Positions 60,769-64,000 of a stretch of DNA of 64,000 nucleotides are shown one piece after another. Position 1 is the first letter of the stretch. Every line of letters begins with the position of its first letter. Under the pieces are notes generated by a model. It did no database searches and had not been told where the DNA came from. It worked only from the letters and a program-made list of their open reading frames with translations. Both the position numbers and the translations under genes were made by a program. Source of the DNA: Endotrypanum monterogeii (lineage: Eukaryota; Euglenozoa; Kinetoplastea; Trypanosomatida; Trypanosomatidae). The DNA lies in the NCBI GenBank assembly GCA_000333855.2, contig CM007341.1:663934-727933 (forward strand). Direction: 5' to 3'.

Positions 60769-61490
60769 CACATGGGAGGGGAGGGGGAGAATGAATAAGT
60801 GAGGGACATACATACAGAGGATTATTGGTGCATGTGCATCTGTGCGTGACGATCCCTTTTCCTTTGTGTACGGATGAATGTCCCACTGTGTCTCCTGGAT
60901 ACCCGACTAGTTTTTTTTTTTGCCTTGATCTCCGCTGTTTTGTGTCCATAGACCGTCAATATCACTGAATAATCTCCAGCTCTCTCTGACACCAGAAGCA
61001 GATGACCTGGGGGGGGGTGTTCTTTTGGGGGAGGAGTAGGAGAGCAGAGGAGCGCTGTCGCTCCTCTGAAGAGGCGGCTGCTACAGCTGCACGCAACCTC
61101 ACCTTCGCTCGCACATTTGTGCATGTAGGTACCACAGAGTTGTATTTGACTGTGTTGGTGCATCTTGGGCTTTATTTGATATCTCCTTGCATATCCGTGA
61201 ACGCTGCGCCGCAGAATATGCTACCTCTTATTTTTCATCCTTCGCGTTGTCTTTTCTTTAAAAAAAAATTGCCCCATCCTCCCATCTTGATATTCTAGAG
61301 TTTGTCGAAGGTGTTCGCGAGGCTAGTTTGAGTGAGGCATCCCCTACTCAAACAAACGCCCCCCCCCTCACCCCCCCGCTCCAGCACACACGCATATACA
61401 GGGGAGAAGCGCATACGTGGTATATTCTTCACTTCGCTACACAACACAATTCGCCGACAACCTCTTGGCATCAATTTTTTCTCGCTGAGG
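60769..61490. other. Intergenic, no gene seen
   Basis: 722-bp spacer with G-rich and C-rich runs at 61010-61036 and 61362-61380 and a T-rich run at 61476-61481 upstream of the BolA start. Confidence 0.6.
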
Positions 61491-61730
61491 ATGTCGAGCA
61501 TGTATGATACGATCGTAGCACGCATTCAGGAGAAGTTTCGCCCAGTAGAACTGGAGGTGACAGCGATCAGTCTCGATGAGGCCAAGTACAACGTGCGCAT
61601 CGTCTCCTCAGCATTTGCCAGTGTGCCCCTGCTTGAGCGCCATCGCATGGTGAACAATCTTTTTGACGATGAGCTTCGCTCTGGTGCGATCCATGCCTTG
61701 TCTATATCTGCTAGACCACCGCCGTCGTGA
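61491..61730 (+). CDS. BolA-family protein
   Basis: 79 residues from the ATG at 61491; a second ATG lies three codons on. The fold pattern matches BolA: a first helix (YDTIVARIQEKF), a strand with VRIVSSAFASVPLLERHRMVNN (RHR at 50-52, the conserved His and Arg signature) and a last strand IHALSISA with His68. Length is typical of BolA. No cysteine is present, which separates it from the BolA2 and BolA3 types that use a Cys ligand with the glutaredoxin partner and favours a His-ligand BolA1-like mode. BolA proteins pair with monothiol glutaredoxins to carry iron-sulfur clusters in cytosol or mitochondria. Confidence 0.88.
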   Translation: MSSMYDTIVARIQEKFRPVELEVTAISLDEAKYNVRIVSSAFASVPLLERHRMVNNLFDDELRSGAIHALSISARPPPS

Positions 61731-63269
61731 TTGCCGTTAGCACGTTGTAGTCCATTCATTTCTTGCAGTTTGTTTGGACATCTCTTCTGTCGATGGTCTG
61801 CAGCGGATACACGAGAAGGCGCACATATCCATATCCGCATCGACACCTTCTCCTGAGGGTTAACACAGTAACTAGGGATCAATGGGCACCTGGAAGACAC
61901 ACTCGATTGATAGCAAGCATAGATGAGAGTGAGCACTCTCTTTGACTTTAAACGCATATGAAATAGTGTGCCGTCTTGATAAGGTTTCCCTCCCTTTATC
62001 CCCCTGCGTTCGTTGGAGGGTTGCAGTGACTCCAGTAATGGTGATGGCGGTGGTAGTGGTGGTGGTGGTAGGAGTTAGAAGGTAGTGGTGGTGGGGGGAC
62101 ACTGGTATACACACACGCGTACACATCTGCTTACGTTCCACAGTATCTCTTTTCGGGTGTTTTATTGCTATCTTCTCTTTCCGTATTCGTTTTCTCAAGT
62201 TTCCTTTTCCGTCCCTGTGGTCATCTTCACTTTGTGCCTCTTCAAGGAGGGCGGTGCTGATGCCCATGTGTGCTCTCTGTCTTTTAGTGTCCCCAGAGAT
62301 GTATTTCCGAACAACAGTCAAACAAGGGGCTGGTGTTCTACGCGGTGACATCCGAGGTACGCTGATCCTCCCATGAGCACCTTTTTTTCCCCCCATGAGA
62401 CGTAGCTGAACCTATCAGCTAAGCAGATACGAACTCCCCCGACCCACGCTTTATCTCCCGTTTATCATTGACATTGTGTGTTACCATTCGATGACAGCCC
62501 TGACCTTTCCATGAGTTGAGCGATGACCAGGTGGCGTCGTGGTGCTTACTAACGAGCTGCAGTTGCACTATTTCCACTTCTTTCACCACATAAATCAGGC
62601 TTTCATCACGTTAACGTATATGAGCGCGTTTCACTGATGCAATCCTGTTACACATTGCTCGTCTTATAAAACGTTGGAGCTTCCTAGTGTACACGTCTTG
62701 CAGAGATACATCGGTGGCGACATGCAGCAAATATCATTTGTTTACGTCTATCCATAACGACACACTGACACACGTCGACACAAGAGATGGTGAACGCAAC
62801 AAGTCGCTCGCTCGTCTGAGTATCATCTATGCACAGCACAATCTACCAATGATGGATAGAGTTCCCATAGTCCTTTGCAGAAGTGCAGCGCACATTTTGC
62901 ATACCTTGTTCCCCCGCCGTTTCTTCATTCCACATCATCATCATCATCTCAACGCCGCCTATCTCCATTCATGTGTGCCCACACACAATGACACGGCCAC
63001 GAGTGCTCTTCCCCACCAGCCACTGCATTATCCTCGCTCCTCCACTTCTTTTCTCTCCCGCCCCACTTCCTTTGAACAACAACAACAACAACAAAAAAGC
63101 GAACACTCACGACAACAACCAGACGGGCTTTTATCGCATATCCCCTGCGTATTCTGTACACCAGGACCATCACGAGCTAACCACGGTCAATTACATCACT
63201 ACAACACTACATTCCACCCCACCAACTCCCACTCCGTTTCTTCTACCCCCTCTACTCCTTTCCGTCACC
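61731..63269. other. 1.5-kb gene-free spacer before beta-tubulin
   Basis: It contains GGT/GTG-rich repeats at 62035-62095, CA-rich and AAC repeats (63078-63095) and pyrimidine-rich sequence at 63210-63265 that fits the splice tract of beta-tubulin. A 212-codon frame overlaps the tubulin start in another frame and is not a gene. Confidence 0.6.
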
Positions 63270-64000
63270 ATGCGCGAGATCGTTTCCTGCCAGGCCGGCC
63301 AGTGCGGCAACCAGATCGGCTCTAAGTTCTGGGAGGTCATCAGCGACGAGCACGGCGTTGACCCGACCGGCACGTACCAGGGCGACTCGGACTTGCAGCT
63401 CGAGCGCATCAACGTCTACTTCGATGAGTCCACCGGCGGCCGCTACGTGCCCCGCGCGGTGCTGATGGACCTCGAGCCGGGCACCATGGACTCCGTCCGC
63501 GCCGGCCCGTACGGCCAGCTGTTCCGTCCGGACAACTTCATTTTTGGTCAGTCCGGCGCTGGCAACAACTGGGCCAAGGGTCACTACACCGAGGGCGCGG
63601 AGCTGATCGACTCCGTGCTGGATGTGTGCCGCAAGGAGGCGGAGAGCTGCGACTGCCTGCAGGGCTTCCAGCTGTCCCACTCCCTCGGTGGCGGCACGGG
63701 CTCCGGCATGGGCACCCTGCTCATCTCCAAGCTCCGCGAGGAGTACCCGGACCGGATCATGATGACGTTCTCCGTCATCCCGTCCCCTCGCGTGTCGGAT
63801 ACCGTCGTTGAGCCGGCCAACACGTCCCACTCTGTGCACCAGCTGATGGAGAGCTCCGACGGGTCGATGTGCATCGACAACGAGGCGCTGTATGATATTT
63901 GCTTCCGCACGCTGAAGCTAAAAACAACGACGTTCGGTGACCTGAACCTCCAGAAAAAAACTGTGATGTCCGGCGTGTCATGCTGCAAAAAAAAAAATGG
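63270..64000 (+). CDS. TUBB: Beta-tubulin, 5' part, truncated at the window end
   Basis: The ATG at 63270 starts [20 protein letters not shown], the beta-tubulin N-terminus carrying the MREI autoregulatory signal. The GTP-binding glycine motif [10 protein letters not shown] is at about 140-149. The 243 codons present cover the nucleotide-binding domain only; the protein normally has about 443 residues. From about residue 180 the protein departs from the highly conserved tubulin sequence ([15 protein letters not shown], then [15 protein letters not shown], then Lys runs). This is best explained by base-calling errors at a contig end in a tandem tubulin array. In Leishmania beta-tubulin genes are partly clustered. 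Confidence 0.95.
   Translation, partial: MREIVSCQAGQCGNQIGSKFWEVISDEHGVDPTGTYQGDSDLQLERINVYFDESTGGRYVPRAVLMDLEPGTMDSVRAGPYGQLFRPDNFIFGQSGAGNNWAKGHYTEGAELIDSVLDVCRKEAESCDCLQGFQLSHSLGGGTGSGMGTLLISKLREEYPDRIMMTFSVIPSPRVSDTVVEPANTSHSVHQLMESSDGSMCIDNEALYDICFRTLKLKTTTFGDLNLQKKTVMSGVSCCKKKN
63800..64000. other. Probable low-quality contig-end sequence
   Basis: Substitutions concentrate in the last 200 bases of one of the most conserved eukaryotic genes, and the final 80 bases contain A-runs that replace expected codons (AAAACAACG, CAGAAAAAAACT, CAAAAAAAAAAATGG). The frame stays open, but the translation is not credible as tubulin. Confidence 0.8.

Noticed and set aside
62687..63325. 212-codon plus-strand frame overlapping beta-tubulin
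   Set aside because: Runs into the tubulin gene in a different frame and consists of His/Ser/Gln-rich spacer translation.
1..64000. CRISPR arrays, bacterial operons, integrated virus
   Set aside because: Repeats seen are microsatellites or dispersed SIDER-like copies without spacers; all recognised genes are trypanosomatid nuclear housekeeping genes, with no capsid, integrase or polymerase genes.

Overview
The window is nuclear DNA of a trypanosomatid, most likely a Leishmania-like member of the Leishmaniinae. The evidence is: no introns; long, strand-uniform gene arrays; polypyrimidine-rich spacers; abundant CA/GT and AT microsatellites; about 580-bp SIDER-like repeats; and gene families found only in, or typical of, kinetoplastids (PEX14, SSE1, a MCUb-like uniporter subunit, a minimal TUTase). 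From memory, the gene content and order (calcineurin B, proteasome alpha-2, COX VI, L32, ATP synthase gamma, S6, L37a, proteasome alpha-5, beta-tubulin) match the right part of Leishmania chromosome 21 and a block of T. brucei chromosome 10. This was not checked against a database.

Layout. Positions 1-34542 form a leftward (minus-strand) polycistronic unit with 14 supported genes and one doubtful open frame at the left edge. From its start these are: a small zinc-finger protein, L32, COX VI, proteasome alpha-2, a MCU-family subunit, a Pumilio protein, a MYND protein, an ARM/HEAT-like protein, the SSE1-type 5' nuclease, a DYRK kinase, an EF-hand-like protein, calcineurin B, a mitochondrial PPR protein, a prenylated ubiquitin-fold protein, a zinc-ribbon protein and a BAR-like protein. 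Positions 34543-35300 are a divergent strand-switch region with a 12-G run, expected to hold the transcription start sites of both units. From 35301 to the right edge all genes lie on the plus strand: a WBP11-like protein, a TUTase, a PHD-SET protein, CBF5, ATP synthase gamma, S6 (with an assembly gap), two V-ATPase subunit c copies (the first frameshifted), a GAA1-like protein, L37a, proteasome alpha-5, PEX14, a 992-residue cytoskeletal-looking protein, BolA and a truncated beta-tubulin.

The genes do not form a functional operon. As is usual in trypanosomatids, they are co-transcribed and separated by trans-splicing and polyadenylation, so regulation is expected in the 3' UTRs. The three SIDER-like repeats all lie in probable 3' UTRs. 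Themes that recur are mitochondrial function (COX VI, MCU-like, PPR, ATP synthase gamma, SSE1), the proteasome (alpha-2, alpha-5, possibly a PSMD5-like protein) and ribosome production (L32, S6, L37a, CBF5).

The last 200 bases, inside beta-tubulin, look like poor-quality sequence at a contig end. I found no tRNA, rRNA, CRISPR array or bacterial element. I also found no clearly new biological system. The best leads are the near-identical SIDER-like copies, the divergent PHD-SET protein beside the transcription start region, the predicted Pumilio recognition code, the LisH-DYRK kinase and the membrane-anchored ubiquitin-fold protein.
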